Assembly: GCF_014217835.1 (NCBI RefSeq)
Contig: NZ_CP055263.1
Coordinates: forward strand, 3,041,501 to 3,105,500
Length of the DNA: 64,000 bases
Direction: 5' to 3'
Source: Metabacillus sp. KUDC1714
GTDB lineage: Bacteria > Bacillota > Bacilli > Bacillales > Bacillaceae
Shown: in pieces, positions 16,491-26,083 of the stretch
How the letters are laid out: every line of letters starts with the position of its first letter
Numbering within the stretch: the first letter of the stretch is position 1
Notes under the pieces: model-generated
What the model was told of the DNA's origin: nothing
The model's database searches: none
Seen by the model: the letters and a program-made list of their open reading frames with translations, nothing else
Translations under genes and position numbers: made by a program

Positions 16491-18821
16491 TTGTACTTAA
16501 AAACTAAAACATCAAAAATATTTAGAAGATTCTTACTATCTTATGTTATCATTCTTTTATTTCCACTCATTACCGGTTTTATAACGTACCAAGTGTCAAT
16601 AGATGTTGCAAAGAAAAGCTCTATCGATACGAGCAAGTTGATTTTAAACAAGAGTAAGGAAATCTTAGAAAGCAGGCTAATGGAAGTTGAAAGATTTACT
16701 AGACAGATTGCTTTAGAAGATTTTAATCAACATTTAACGGTAAGAACAGAATCTAATCCGATTGATATTTATAGCTTAAGAGAAACCTCACGTTTTATTT
16801 CAACATATGCTCATTCGAACGATTTTTTAGAGGATTTTTATATCTATTTAAAAAATTATGATGTTGTATTAAACGATGGTGCAGTTTTTTTTAGAATTAA
16901 TCATTTCTATGAAACTTACCATTATAATGATCTCTCCTTTGAACAATGGAAAAAAACAATTTTACAGGGGGATTATCAAGGAGAAATACTCCCACTTCGC
17001 TCATATACGAGTGAAAATAAGGAGCTTTCTGTTATTACATATCTTCAATCTCTTCCCTTCAATAGCTATAATCAACCATTGGGTACAGCAGTTTTGACGA
17101 TTGATCAGAGGAAAATTCATTTACTATTAGAAGGGATATCTAAGCAGTATGGAGGCTGGGCCTTTATTGCTGATAAAGAAGGAAATCCAATTACAATAAT
17201 GGGTATTAATGAAAGTCAGGCCAAAGAAATTGTCAGCAATTATACAAAAGATACAGATTCAATTAACAAAATAATAGAAGATGATACAATGCTATTATCT
17301 ATACAGTCTGATCTCAATGGATGGAATTATGTTGCAGGGATACCTAAAGAAGGACTAATGGAAAAAGCGGAGGTTATCAAACAAATAACATTGGTTGTTA
17401 CACTTAGCACTCTGATAATTGGAATGTTGCTTTGCTTGCTTCTTGCTTACCGCGATAGTACACCAATTCATAACTTAATAGATGTGGTTAGAGAGCAAAT
17501 TGGTCCGGATGCCTCCAAACATAAAAATGAATATGACTTTTTACATGGCAATATTTCGAAGCTAATATCTAATAATAAGCTCTTAAGGGGAGAAATAACG
17601 AATCATAAAGATATATTAAAGGATTCCTTTATAAAGAGTTTATTAAATGGAGAATTTTATTATCAAGAAGGGATTAACGATAGGGCAGATCAATTAAATG
17701 TAAACTATAGAGGTGAGTATGGATTTGTATGTATTTTAAAAATAAATGGTTATGGTGATATGGAGAATAAAGAGATTCATAATGAATTGAGTGCATCACG
17801 TTTCCTTATTAAACGAACTCTCAAAGAATTAGAAACCTCGACCATTGTGACTGATTTAAATTTAGATAAGATTGTTATTATTTTTACTGTTAATAGTGAA
17901 AATAAAGTAACTGCCCCTGATGAATTAAAACATCTTCTAAATGAACTCAGTTTATCAGTAGCAAATTCTTATCGTATCTCAATATCATCTTTTGTAGGGA
18001 AATCCTTTCAGAATTTTAAGGAAATTAGCCGTTCTTATTATGAAGCAAGACAGGCATTAGATTATACCTTTTCTGAAATGAACGAGATACTTTGGTTTCA
18101 AGATATAGCTAGAGAAACAAGTATGTTTTATTATCCAATTGATATTGAGCTTCGACTGATAAATGCAATGAAAATGGGAGAAATATATGATGTAAAACAA
18201 ATAATGACAGAAATCTTTCAGGAGAATTTTTGTGAAAGAGAATTATCTCCAAAAATTGTGGAGCAATTACTTGAAGAAATAAAATCTACGCTTATTAAGG
18301 CATGTTACTCTTCTAATTATCAAAGTTCTGAAAAATCAATAAACTTGGTAAATAAGATTTTACAAGTTCATTTAAATCTTGGAATAGAACATGTTTGGAA
18401 AGTATTTGAATCTACGGCTGATGAATTCTGTAGCATGATTAATAAAAGGAAAAAAGAATCAAATGACCAGGCAGTAAAATTAATTATTGAGTTTTTGGAA
18501 CAAAATTATCATGACCCAGACTTATCTTTATACAGAATCTCAGAAAAGATAGGTCTTCCTGAAAAATTTGTTTCACAGCTTTTTAAAGAGCAATTAGGTG
18601 AATATGTTTCAGATTATATTGAAAAAATTCGCATCAAAAAAGCTTCTGAGTTACTTCTTAAGACCGATATGACAATTGAAGAGATATCGATTGAAGTGGG
18701 CTATAATTCTGCCCATTCTTTCCGTAGAGCTTTCAAGAGGGTTTTACATGTAACACCAAAAGTATATAGACAAGCAGCTAATCAGCAAAATGGAAATAGT
18801 CCAAAAGAAATAAGTAAGTAA
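16491..18821 (+). CDS. membrane-bound AraC-family regulator, YesS-like
   Basis: A protein of 776 residues starting at TTG 16491 after GAGGGGAGGG. Order: first membrane helix (about 13-33, FLLSYVIILLFPLITGF), an extracellular sensor region to about 305, second helix (about 306-330, TLVVTLSTLIIGMLLCLLLA), a cytoplasmic linker, and an AraC/XylS DNA-binding domain at the end (about 670-765, two HTHs including MTIEEISIEVGYNSAHSFR). This is the YesS architecture, which in B. subtilis activates genes for pectin side-chain use in response to an extracellular sugar ligand. It lies upstream of an LplABC-type importer and fucose/xyloglucan glycosidases, so it is probably their activator. A cre site precedes it. 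Confidence 0.85.
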   Translation: MYLKTKTSKIFRRFLLSYVIILLFPLITGFITYQVSIDVAKKSSIDTSKLILNKSKEILESRLMEVERFTRQIALEDFNQHLTVRTESNPIDIYSLRETSRFISTYAHSNDFLEDFYIYLKNYDVVLNDGAVFFRINHFYETYHYNDLSFEQWKKTILQGDYQGEILPLRSYTSENKELSVITYLQSLPFNSYNQPLGTAVLTIDQRKIHLLLEGISKQYGGWAFIADKEGNPITIMGINESQAKEIVSNYTKDTDSINKIIEDDTMLLSIQSDLNGWNYVAGIPKEGLMEKAEVIKQITLVVTLSTLIIGMLLCLLLAYRDSTPIHNLIDVVREQIGPDASKHKNEYDFLHGNISKLISNNKLLRGEITNHKDILKDSFIKSLLNGEFYYQEGINDRADQLNVNYRGEYGFVCILKINGYGDMENKEIHNELSASRFLIKRTLKELETSTIVTDLNLDKIVIIFTVNSENKVTAPDELKHLLNELSLSVANSYRISISSFVGKSFQNFKEISRSYYEARQALDYTFSEMNEILWFQDIARETSMFYYPIDIELRLINAMKMGEIYDVKQIMTEIFQENFCERELSPKIVEQLLEEIKSTLIKACYSSNYQSSEKSINLVNKILQVHLNLGIEHVWKVFESTADEFCSMINKRKKESNDQAVKLIIEFLEQNYHDPDLSLYRISEKIGLPEKFVSQLFKEQLGEYVSDYIEKIRIKKASELLLKTDMTIEEISIEVGYNSAHSFRRAFKRVLHVTPKVYRQAANQQNGNSPKEISK

Positions 18822-18840
18822 GTTCATATTCTTCTATAAA

Positions 18841-18872
18841 ACAAATAGAGATTCTCTATTTGTTTTTTTTGT
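18841..18872 (+). terminator. intrinsic terminator
   Basis: ACAAATAGAG and CTCTATTTGT arms with a tiny loop, followed by eight T. It ends the YesS-like gene. The remaining gap to 19442 holds only a degenerate repeat (18951-18996) and a cre site. Confidence 0.85.
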
Positions 18873-18950
18873 TGTTAAGCGTATAATTTTTAAGTGAAAA
18901 ATTTGAATTAACGTACTGATCCGCATTTACAGGACGAGTGGAATAAAGCT

Positions 18951-18996
18951 TAACGTCGATTCCAGCTCCAGTTTCTAGCCCCTCTAGGTCTTAAGA
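18951..18996. repeat. degenerate Bacillaceae intergenic repeat (tentative)
   Basis: ACGTCGATTCCAGCTCCAGT then TTCTAGCCCCTCTAGGTCTT looks like a worn copy of a GC-richer intergenic repeat that recurs in Bacillaceae chromosomes. No partner copy is in the window, so this rests on recall only. Confidence 0.25.
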
Positions 18997-19442
18997 AAAA
19001 TTGGAATGGTAGGCAATAGATTCTCAATTTCCATTTGTCTTATGTTTGTAGAAATGTTTAAGGTGGTTGTGCTTATATATTCCACCTCCACTTTAAAGAC
19101 AAGTTAGTACATGCAAAATGTACTGATCAAATTCAAATGTACCTTGACGGCTAAATGTATTATTAGCTTTTTTTTTATATTCTATGTGTGTGTTTATAGC
19201 TTAGGAAATGAAAAAATTTGAACATTGGATATGCGATTTTTAGGATCTAAACATTTTTGATTAAAGGCAAGGAAAGCCTTCTATTCTGAATCTTCTTATG
19301 CATGGTTGAAGTATTCAAAATAGGGGCTTTTGTTAAGCATGTAGATTATCTCTATCGTTAATTGTCCTAAACATTTGCAATTGTACCTATGAAGAGGATT
19401 AAACACATGTTACATTCTAATCAACTTATTAGTTTTTTGTTT

Positions 19443-19457
19443 TGGTAGCGTTTACAA
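19443..19457 (-). promoter_or_regulatory. cre site (CcpA)
   Basis: On the minus strand TTGTAAACGCTACCA matches WTGNAANCGNWNNCW fully. It sits 21 bp upstream of the start of the first permease gene, so CcpA could block transcription of the importer operon. Confidence 0.6.
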
Positions 19458-19477
19458 AAAAGATAGGAGTGGTTGAG

Positions 19478-20449
19478 TTGAAAGTCGAGGTAGCAAATAA
19501 GACTTCACCTAAATTGAATGGAATACAGGTTAAGTCAAAGATCTTAGGAAATGCCAAAAAGTCATTAAAGAGACATTGGCAACTTTATCTGCTGGTTATT
19601 CCTCCGGTTCTATATTTTCTTATTTTTAAGTATATTCCGATGTTCAATTCCGTAATTGCTTTTAAGGATTATAGTGTGGTGAAAGGAATTTGGGGAAGTG
19701 AATGGGTTGGATTTAAGCATTTTGAGATGTTTTTTAACAATCCACAATTTTGGATTCTTATTAAGAATACTTTCTTCCTTAGTTTGTATGCGTTGGCAGT
19801 GGGATTTCCTATTCCTATAATCTTGGCTCTATGTTTAAATGAAATTCGCAATGGCATGTTTAAAAAGACGGTACAATTGGTCACATATGCACCATATTTT
19901 ATTTCGACTGTTATTATTGTTTCAATGTTAACATTAATGTTCTCTCCTAGGCTTGGAATTGTAAATCAATTGTTTGGAACCCTTGGGCTTGAATCGATTG
20001 ATTTTCTTGGTCTGCCAGGGATGTTTAGGGACATCTATGTATGGTCAGACGTATGGCAGCATGCAGGTTATTCAGCTATCATTTATTTGGCTGCGCTATC
20101 TGGTGTCGATCCATCACAATATGAAGCGGCAAAGGTTGACGGAGCTACGCGACTTCAAAAAATCTTTTATATTGATATTCCGAGTATCATGCCTGTAGCA
20201 ACTATTATTCTCATTCTCAGTGTGGGGAACATCATGGCACTAGGATTTGAAAAAGTCTTTTTATTACAAAATCCACTTAATCTTTCTACTTCTGAGGTTA
20301 TTTCGACTTATGTATATAAAATTGGTTTGCTAAATGCTAACTTTAGCTTTGCAACTGCAGTTGGTTTGTTCAATTCAATTATTAATCTAGTTTTACTTGT
20401 TGCTGTAAATGCAACCTCGAAGAAAATTTCCAAAAATGGCTTGTGGTAA
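19478..20449 (+). CDS. ABC sugar importer permease, LplB/YesP type
   Basis: A protein of 323 residues from TTG 19478 (AGGAG at 19465-19469); the frame extends further up but without a ribosome site and over the cre element. It has six predicted membrane helices starting with WQLYLLVIPPVLYFLIFKYI, and the EAA loop that contacts the ATPase (YEAAKVDGATRLQKIFYID, about residue 213). LplB-type permeases with LplC- and LplA-type partners import oligosaccharides in Bacillus. It is followed at 17 bp by the second permease and then the binding protein. No ATPase gene lies in the window. Given the genes downstream, fucosylated or xyloglucan-derived oligosaccharides are the likely cargo (inference). Confidence 0.85.
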   Translation: MKVEVANKTSPKLNGIQVKSKILGNAKKSLKRHWQLYLLVIPPVLYFLIFKYIPMFNSVIAFKDYSVVKGIWGSEWVGFKHFEMFFNNPQFWILIKNTFFLSLYALAVGFPIPIILALCLNEIRNGMFKKTVQLVTYAPYFISTVIIVSMLTLMFSPRLGIVNQLFGTLGLESIDFLGLPGMFRDIYVWSDVWQHAGYSAIIYLAALSGVDPSQYEAAKVDGATRLQKIFYIDIPSIMPVATIILILSVGNIMALGFEKVFLLQNPLNLSTSEVISTYVYKIGLLNANFSFATAVGLFNSIINLVLLVAVNATSKKISKNGLW

Positions 20450-20466
20450 TAAGGGGGAGTAAAGCA

Positions 20467-21363
20467 ATGTTTAGTCATAAAAACAAAATAAAAGAATCGA
20501 TTGCTGATCGTTTTTTTCTAACAGGTGTTTATTTATTTCTAACGATCTTATTGGTGGTTGTTCTTTATCCACTAATTTATATTGTCAGTGCATCAATAAG
20601 CAGTCCTGAAGCAGTTTCATCTGGTAAGGTATGGTTATTTCCAGTAGACCTGTCTTTTAAAGGGTATGAAGTAATCTTTAGTAATTCACAGATCATAACT
20701 GGTTATTTAAATTCTCTATTTTATACTTCTTTCGGTACGTTAATTAGTGTGACATTGACTGTGTTGATTGCCTATCCACTCTCAAGAAAAACATTCTTTG
20801 GTCGGAATTTTTTAATGTTTTTTATCGTATTCACAATGTTATTTTATGGTGGCTTAATTCCTACTTATCTTGTAGTGCAATCGTTAGGAATGGTGGATAC
20901 GAGATGGGCGCTCATGATTCCTAATGCAATTGCTGTTTGGCAAGTTATTATTGCACGTACATTTTTTCAGACTTCAATACCAGATGAATTAGTAGAAGCA
21001 AGTGAAATGGATGGATGTAGTGATTTTCGTTTCCTTTGGTCAGTTGTCCTCCCATTAGCAAAGCCAATTATAGCAGTCCTTGTTTTAATGTATGCAGTAG
21101 GTCAGTGGAACGCATACTTTGATGCCTTGATATATTTAAAGAATCCAGATCTACATCCACTTCAATTGGTACTTAGAAATATTATTATTTTGAATACAGG
21201 CACAGGTGGAATGGATGCATCTGAAATGATGGAAAGACAGCAGCTAGCTGATTTAATGAAATATGCCTTAATCGTTGCTGCGAGTTTACCTGTTATGCTC
21301 ATTTATCCATTTGTTCAGCGTCACTTTGTTAAAGGTATGATGATTGGTTCAGTTAAAGGCTAA
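20467..21363 (+). CDS. ABC sugar importer permease, LplC/YtcP type
   Basis: A permease of 298 residues. The ATG at 20467 follows AAGGGGGAG, while the longer frame from 20443 would overlap the previous gene. It has six membrane helices beginning with FFLTGVYLFLTILLVVVLYP, and the EAA-type loop VEASEMDGCSDFRFLWSVVL (about residue 185). It ends with the usual GMMIGSVKG. It pairs with the LplB-type permease to form the channel. The binding-protein gene follows after 100 bp, so the three form one operon. Confidence 0.87.
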   Translation: MFSHKNKIKESIADRFFLTGVYLFLTILLVVVLYPLIYIVSASISSPEAVSSGKVWLFPVDLSFKGYEVIFSNSQIITGYLNSLFYTSFGTLISVTLTVLIAYPLSRKTFFGRNFLMFFIVFTMLFYGGLIPTYLVVQSLGMVDTRWALMIPNAIAVWQVIIARTFFQTSIPDELVEASEMDGCSDFRFLWSVVLPLAKPIIAVLVLMYAVGQWNAYFDALIYLKNPDLHPLQLVLRNIIILNTGTGGMDASEMMERQQLADLMKYALIVAASLPVMLIYPFVQRHFVKGMMIGSVKG

Positions 21364-21463
21364 TGCATCTTAGTTGTTAATGTTGAAAGGGGGGATGTGG
21401 AGTAAATATATGTAGTCAGATTTTGATATTGTCATTCAATTTAATGAAAAGGGGAAGGTTACA

Positions 21464-23089
21464 TTGAAAAAGGCGATGCTTTATTTTTTATCATTATTGC
21501 TTATTCTTAGTTTTACTTTAGTTGGTTGTAGTTCAAATGAAAAAACAGAAGTGTCTCAACAAGATGGTCCACTTAAGATAAAGGTTTTTGGTCCACAAAA
21601 TGCTGATACAAATTTAGAAACAAACTATTTCACGAAACTGGTTGAGGAGAAGTTTAATATCGATTTAGAATGGCAAGTAACAACTTATGATGCAACTTCT
21701 GCAAGTGAAGTAAGAAATATAGCGCTCGCAAGTGGTGATTACCCTGATGCCTTTTTCTTAGTTCCTTGGGTAGATCAGTTTTCTCAAACAGACTTATTAC
21801 GATATGGAAAACAAGGTGTAGTACTTCCATTAAATGATTTAATAGATAAGTATGCTCCAAATATAAAAGAGGTGATAGAAAATCATCCTTATTATGCATC
21901 AATGGTAACGGCTCCTGACGGAAATATTTATGGATTGCCACATTTAAATGAATGTTTTCATTGTTCGTATGGAAATAAACTATGGATTAATAAAGATTGG
22001 CTAGAAAAATTAAAGCTAGAAATGCCGAAAACAACAGAAGAATTTAAAAATGTATTAACAGCATTTAAGACACAAGATCCAAATGGAAATGGAAAACAAG
22101 ATGAAGTTCCATTAAGTGGCTCGCCTGCTCTTATTGAATCATCTATTATTCCATATTTAATGAACGGTTTTATTTATGATGATTCGAGGTCAAGATTGAC
22201 CTTAGAAAATGGGAAGGTCGATTTAGTAGCAAATAAAGATGAATGGAAGGAAGGCTTAGCCTATATAAAGTCCTTATATAAAGAAGGATTAATTGATAAA
22301 GGTGCCTTTTCACAAAATATGGAGGCACATCAAAAATTAGGTAATAATGCAGAAGCTCAAATTGTAGGAGCGTCTACCGGGATGCACCCAGGAGTGTTTG
22401 TAACAAATTTCGAATATGATATAGATTACGATGCATTGGCTCCACTTAAAGGACCAAATACTGAATATGCAACATATAACTTCCCGAGTACTCCTGGAGG
22501 AGCATTTGTTTTAACAAATAAAGCAAGTGAAGAAGCTCAGATTGCTGCTATTAAGTTAGTAGACTATATGTTTACAGACGAAGGACGAATTCTCAGTCAT
22601 CATGGTGAAAAAGATGTAAGCTGGAGGGAACCTAAAGAAGGAGAAATCGCAATTGAAGAAGGGGTAGAACCTAATTTAGCACTAATACCTTTAAAAGAAG
22701 ATGAAAAACCACGTAACGATAATTGGGGGGCACAATCACAATATTATCATTCCGGAGAATTTAGAGATGGATTAGTCCAAGCGACTGATATTTATACAGC
22801 AGAAGGGTATGAGCGAAGATTACAGGAAGCAACTCATTTATATGAAGGAAAAGAACCTTCTGAGGTTTTCCCACATTGGGCAATTTGGATTGACCCAGCT
22901 GTTGCAGATGAAGCAGCAATGATTGAGACAAATATTGTGGACTATATTGAGCAGAATTCCCTACAATTTATTACAGGTACAAAAGACTTGGATAAAGAAT
23001 GGGATGCGTATGTTAAAGGGTTTGACCAGTTAAACCTTAAACGTTATTTAGAAATTATGCAAGAAGCATATGACAATTCTAGTTTATAA
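21464..23089 (+). CDS. lipoprotein sugar-binding component, LplA/YtcQ type
   Basis: A solute-binding lipoprotein of 541 residues. TTG start with AAGGGGAAGG at 21449-21458. The signal peptide has a basic start, a hydrophobic core and the lipobox LVGC, with Cys22 as the lipid-anchored residue. The mature part contains DPNGNGKQDEVPLSG (about residue 205), the calcium-binding-like loop common in LplA/YtcQ proteins. The size (over 500 residues) fits oligosaccharide binders. It is the last gene of the importer trio and sits on the outer face of the membrane. Confidence 0.87.
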   Translation: MKKAMLYFLSLLLILSFTLVGCSSNEKTEVSQQDGPLKIKVFGPQNADTNLETNYFTKLVEEKFNIDLEWQVTTYDATSASEVRNIALASGDYPDAFFLVPWVDQFSQTDLLRYGKQGVVLPLNDLIDKYAPNIKEVIENHPYYASMVTAPDGNIYGLPHLNECFHCSYGNKLWINKDWLEKLKLEMPKTTEEFKNVLTAFKTQDPNGNGKQDEVPLSGSPALIESSIIPYLMNGFIYDDSRSRLTLENGKVDLVANKDEWKEGLAYIKSLYKEGLIDKGAFSQNMEAHQKLGNNAEAQIVGASTGMHPGVFVTNFEYDIDYDALAPLKGPNTEYATYNFPSTPGGAFVLTNKASEEAQIAAIKLVDYMFTDEGRILSHHGEKDVSWREPKEGEIAIEEGVEPNLALIPLKEDEKPRNDNWGAQSQYYHSGEFRDGLVQATDIYTAEGYERRLQEATHLYEGKEPSEVFPHWAIWIDPAVADEAAMIETNIVDYIEQNSLQFITGTKDLDKEWDAYVKGFDQLNLKRYLEIMQEAYDNSSL

Positions 23090-23126
23090 AAAAGTTCAGC
23101 TATGATCAGTTGAACAATTGAATAAA

Positions 23127-23156
23127 AGAACCGATGAAGGTCTCTTCATCGGTTCT
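23127..23156 (+). terminator. strong hairpin after the importer operon
   Basis: AGAACCGATGAAG and CTTCATCGGTTCT form a perfect 13-bp stem with a 4-base loop. Only a weak T-run follows, so it may be a partial terminator or an mRNA 3'-end stabiliser separating transport from catabolism genes. Confidence 0.65.
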
Positions 23157-23227
23157 ATCAGTTATGCGTTATTTTTATAGTCGCAACCTTAAACAAAAAT
23201 GTAAAAAAATTTTTTCTGGAGGGGCAT

Positions 23228-24157
23228 ATGAAATATAGAAAACTTGGAAAAACAGGGCTAAACGTTCCCGTTCTTAGTTATGGTGCTTCATCTTTAGGTT
23301 CTGTGTTTAGAAATATTGATGAGGAAGAGGGAATAAAAACAGTTCATACAGCGGTTGAATGTGGAATGAATTTAATTGATGTTTCACCCTATTATGGCTT
23401 AACGAAGGCTGAAACTGTACTTGGAAAAGCGTTGAAAGATATTCCGAGAGAGAAGTTCATTCTTTCCACGAAAGCGGGAAGATATGGAGAGCATGAATTT
23501 GATTTTTCAAAGAATAGAATTATTACAAGTGTAGAAGAAAGCTTAAAAAGGTTATCGACGGATTATTTAGATATTTTACTTTTGCATGACATCGAATTTG
23601 CTTCTTATGAACAAATCATAGAGGAGTCAATCCCTGCCCTCAAACTACTAAAAAAAGAAGGGAAAATTCGATTTTTTGGCGTTTCGGGTTTACCATTATC
23701 CATATTTGAAAAAGTACTTAACAAAACTGATCTTGATGTCATCCTTTCCTATTGTCATTACTCATTGAATGATAATTCTTTGTTGAATATGCTCCCTCTT
23801 TTGGAAAAAAATCAAGTCGGCTTGATGAACGCATCCCCACTATCGATGGGACTACTTAGCAATCGATTGGTGCCGGAATGGCATCCAGCATCACAAGAAA
23901 TAAAAGATGCATGTAGCAAAGCAGCTTATTTTTGTAAACAACATGGCGAAGACATTTCAAAACTTGCTATTCAATACTCAGTAGCGAATGAAAAAGTACC
24001 AACAACATTAGTGAGTACAGCAAGTGTGGAGAATGTTAAAAAGAATATCGAGTGGGCAAATAAACCGATTGATTTAGAGTTTCTAAAAGAAGTTCTAGCT
24101 ATACTAGAACCGATCCACAATAAAACATGGTCTAGTGGAAGAAGCGAGTATTGGTAA
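23228..24157 (+). CDS. aldo/keto reductase, probable L-fucose/L-galactose dehydrogenase
   Basis: An AKR-fold enzyme of 309 residues with the complete tetrad: Asp51 and Tyr56 (LIDVSPYYG), Lys82 (STKAGRY) and His120 (LLLHDIE). The start MKYRKLGKTGLNVPVLSYGA is typical. Among AKRs, members encoded beside an L-fuconolactonase-type hydrolase are usually pyranose dehydrogenases that oxidise L-fucose, L-galactose or D-arabinose to the 1,5-lactone. The context here is a lactonase two genes on, GH95 and GH29 fucosidases and FucU, so L-fucose or L-galactose is the best guess. The ribosome site TGGAGGGG ends 4 bp before the ATG. Confidence 0.75.
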   Translation: MKYRKLGKTGLNVPVLSYGASSLGSVFRNIDEEEGIKTVHTAVECGMNLIDVSPYYGLTKAETVLGKALKDIPREKFILSTKAGRYGEHEFDFSKNRIITSVEESLKRLSTDYLDILLLHDIEFASYEQIIEESIPALKLLKKEGKIRFFGVSGLPLSIFEKVLNKTDLDVILSYCHYSLNDNSLLNMLPLLEKNQVGLMNASPLSMGLLSNRLVPEWHPASQEIKDACSKAAYFCKQHGEDISKLAIQYSVANEKVPTTLVSTASVENVKKNIEWANKPIDLEFLKEVLAILEPIHNKTWSSGRSEYW

Positions 24158-24190
24158 TAATTTTTACAGTCGATTATAGGAGGATATAAA

Positions 24191-25207
24191 ATGAAAGCTA
24201 TTGTTTGTGAAAATCCGAACGACCTAAAAATGATAGAAATGGCAAAGCCTACTTTAAAAAGAGGAGAGGCGTTGGTAACTATTAAGCGGATTGGGATATG
24301 TGGGACTGATATCCATGCATATAAAGGAAATCAGCCATTTTTTACTTATCCACGGATTTTAGGTCATGAATTATCAGGGATCATTGAAGAAGTTGAAAAA
24401 AATGATAGTGGTCTAAAAAAGGGTGATCATGTTGCGATTATTCCGTATATGTATTGCGGTAAATGTATTGCATGTGTAGCAGGGAAAACGAACTGCTGTA
24501 CAGATCTATATGTTATCGGTGTACATATAGATGGAGGAATGTGTGAAACATTATCTGTACCGGTGTCTCACTTGATAAAGATAGATGGAATTTCACTTGA
24601 TGAAGCTGCAATGTTAGAGCCAATGTCGATCGGCGCCCATGCTGTCAGGCGTTCATTTTTAAAGGAAGGTGACAATGTCTTAGTCATCGGTGCTGGACCA
24701 ATAGGTCTTGGAGTTATGGCTTTTGCTAAATATAGAGGAGCTCGTGTCATCGCAATGGATATAAATGAAGAAAGACTTGCTTTTTGCCAGAACTGGGCGA
24801 AAGTTGATGAAACGGTTTGCGTAAAAAATGAACCACTCCAAAAAATTCAAGATATTACAAATGGTGACCTACCAAGTATTGTATTTGATGCAACAGGAAA
24901 CATCCAATCTATGAATCAAGCATTTCGATACGCAGCACATGGAGGATCGATAGTGTTTGTTGGATTGGCAAAGGGTGACATCATCTTTCATGACCCAGAT
25001 TTTCATAAAAAAGAGCTAACATTAATGGGAAGTCGGAATGCGACGAAGGAAGATTTTCGAGAAGTAATAGAAGCTGTAAAATCATCAAGCATTGTCTTAG
25101 AGGACTTAATTACACATCGTTGTTCATTTAATGGAATAGCGAAAGAATTCGAGTATTTGCTAGCTCCGGAGGCAAAAGTAATAAAGGCAGTAATTGAATA
25201 TGAATAA
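24191..25207 (+). CDS. zinc-dependent alcohol dehydrogenase (LgoD/YjjN-like)
   Basis: A medium-chain dehydrogenase of 338 residues. Catalytic zinc ligands are in GICGTDIH and GHELSG. The structural zinc lobe has four Cys (YCGKCIACVAGKTNCC). The Rossmann motif is VIGAGPIGLGVM at about residue 167. Overall it resembles L-galactonate oxidoreductase (LgoD/YjjN) and RspB-type sugar-acid dehydrogenases. Between an aldose dehydrogenase and a sugar lactonase, it likely oxidises the sugar acid or a hydroxy group of a deoxy-keto-sugar acid in L-fucose or L-galactose breakdown. The exact step is inferred from position. AGGAGG (24179-24184) precedes the ATG. Confidence 0.75.
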   Translation: MKAIVCENPNDLKMIEMAKPTLKRGEALVTIKRIGICGTDIHAYKGNQPFFTYPRILGHELSGIIEEVEKNDSGLKKGDHVAIIPYMYCGKCIACVAGKTNCCTDLYVIGVHIDGGMCETLSVPVSHLIKIDGISLDEAAMLEPMSIGAHAVRRSFLKEGDNVLVIGAGPIGLGVMAFAKYRGARVIAMDINEERLAFCQNWAKVDETVCVKNEPLQKIQDITNGDLPSIVFDATGNIQSMNQAFRYAAHGGSIVFVGLAKGDIIFHDPDFHKKELTLMGSRNATKEDFREVIEAVKSSSIVLEDLITHRCSFNGIAKEFEYLLAPEAKVIKAVIEYE

Positions 25208-25232
25208 TAAGTAAAAGGGAGGGATCTTTTGA

Positions 25233-26066
25233 ATGATGAAAATTGACGCACATCAACATTTTTGGCTTTATAACGAAAAGGAATTCGCCTGGATAAATGA
25301 TGATATGTCTGAATTAAAAAGGGACTTTTCACCAGAAGATTTGAAGGTTCTTTTAAAATCTATTCATTTTGATGGGTCTATCGTTGTTCAAGCTAGACAA
25401 AGCTTAGATGAGACAAGGTGGCTTTTAGAATTAGCCCAAAAATATGATTTTATCAAGGGAGTTGTAGGATGGGTTGACCTATGTTCACCTGATGTAACAA
25501 AACAACTAAAGCAATTTGCTAACAATCCCTTTTTAAAAGGCGTTCGTCATGTGATCCACGATGAAGCCGATGATCAATTTATGCTAAGCGAAGAATTTCA
25601 ACGGGGCATCAGTGTGCTAAACGATTTTAACTTAACGTATGATCTCTTACTTTTTCCAAAGCATATTCCTTATGCTCTCCAGCTTATTGAAAAATTTCCG
25701 GAACAGTTATTTGTTTTAGATCATATCGGCAAACCAGATATAAAAAATAAAGAGATTTCATTTTGGAAGGAAAATCTTACAAAACTTGCAGAATACAGAA
25801 ATGTTTATGTGAAAGTATCTGGAATGGTGACAGAGGCAGATTGGAAGAATTGGAGAAAAGAGGATTTTAAAGCCTATCTAGATATCGTATTTAATGCATT
25901 TGGACCGGAAAGAGTCATGATAGGATCTGATTGGCCAGTATGCACAGTTAGTGAATCCTATGAATCGGTTATGGGAATTGTACTAGATTATGTTAAACAA
26001 TTCGCTTCTGGTTACGAGAGTCAGATATTAGGTGAAAACTGTTCTCGATTTTATTCAATAAAATAA
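25233..26066 (+). CDS. amidohydrolase family 2, L-fuconolactonase-like
   Basis: An amidohydrolase of 277 residues (COG3618 type). Visible metal or active-site motifs are IDAHQHFW at the start, VLDHIGKPD near residue 167, and MIGSDWPVC near residue 229. Known members hydrolyse L-fucono-1,5-lactone, L-rhamnonolactone or 4-sulfomuconolactone. The neighbours select L-fuconolactone or L-galactonolactone. Together with the two preceding dehydrogenases it gives an oxidative, non-phosphorylating entry route. A fuconate dehydratase and the final cleavage enzyme are not in the window. GGGAGGG (25217-25223) precedes the ATG; a second ATG follows at 25236. Confidence 0.8.
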   Translation: MMKIDAHQHFWLYNEKEFAWINDDMSELKRDFSPEDLKVLLKSIHFDGSIVVQARQSLDETRWLLELAQKYDFIKGVVGWVDLCSPDVTKQLKQFANNPFLKGVRHVIHDEADDQFMLSEEFQRGISVLNDFNLTYDLLLFPKHIPYALQLIEKFPEQLFVLDHIGKPDIKNKEISFWKENLTKLAEYRNVYVKVSGMVTEADWKNWRKEDFKAYLDIVFNAFGPERVMIGSDWPVCTVSESYESVMGIVLDYVKQFASGYESQILGENCSRFYSIK

Positions 26067-26083
26067 TTAGGGGGAAATCAGTT

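Noticed and set aside
18908..18920. Possible AraR box around AACGTACTG
   Set aside because: Only about 6 of 12 positions match and there is no second box or arabinose gene next to it.
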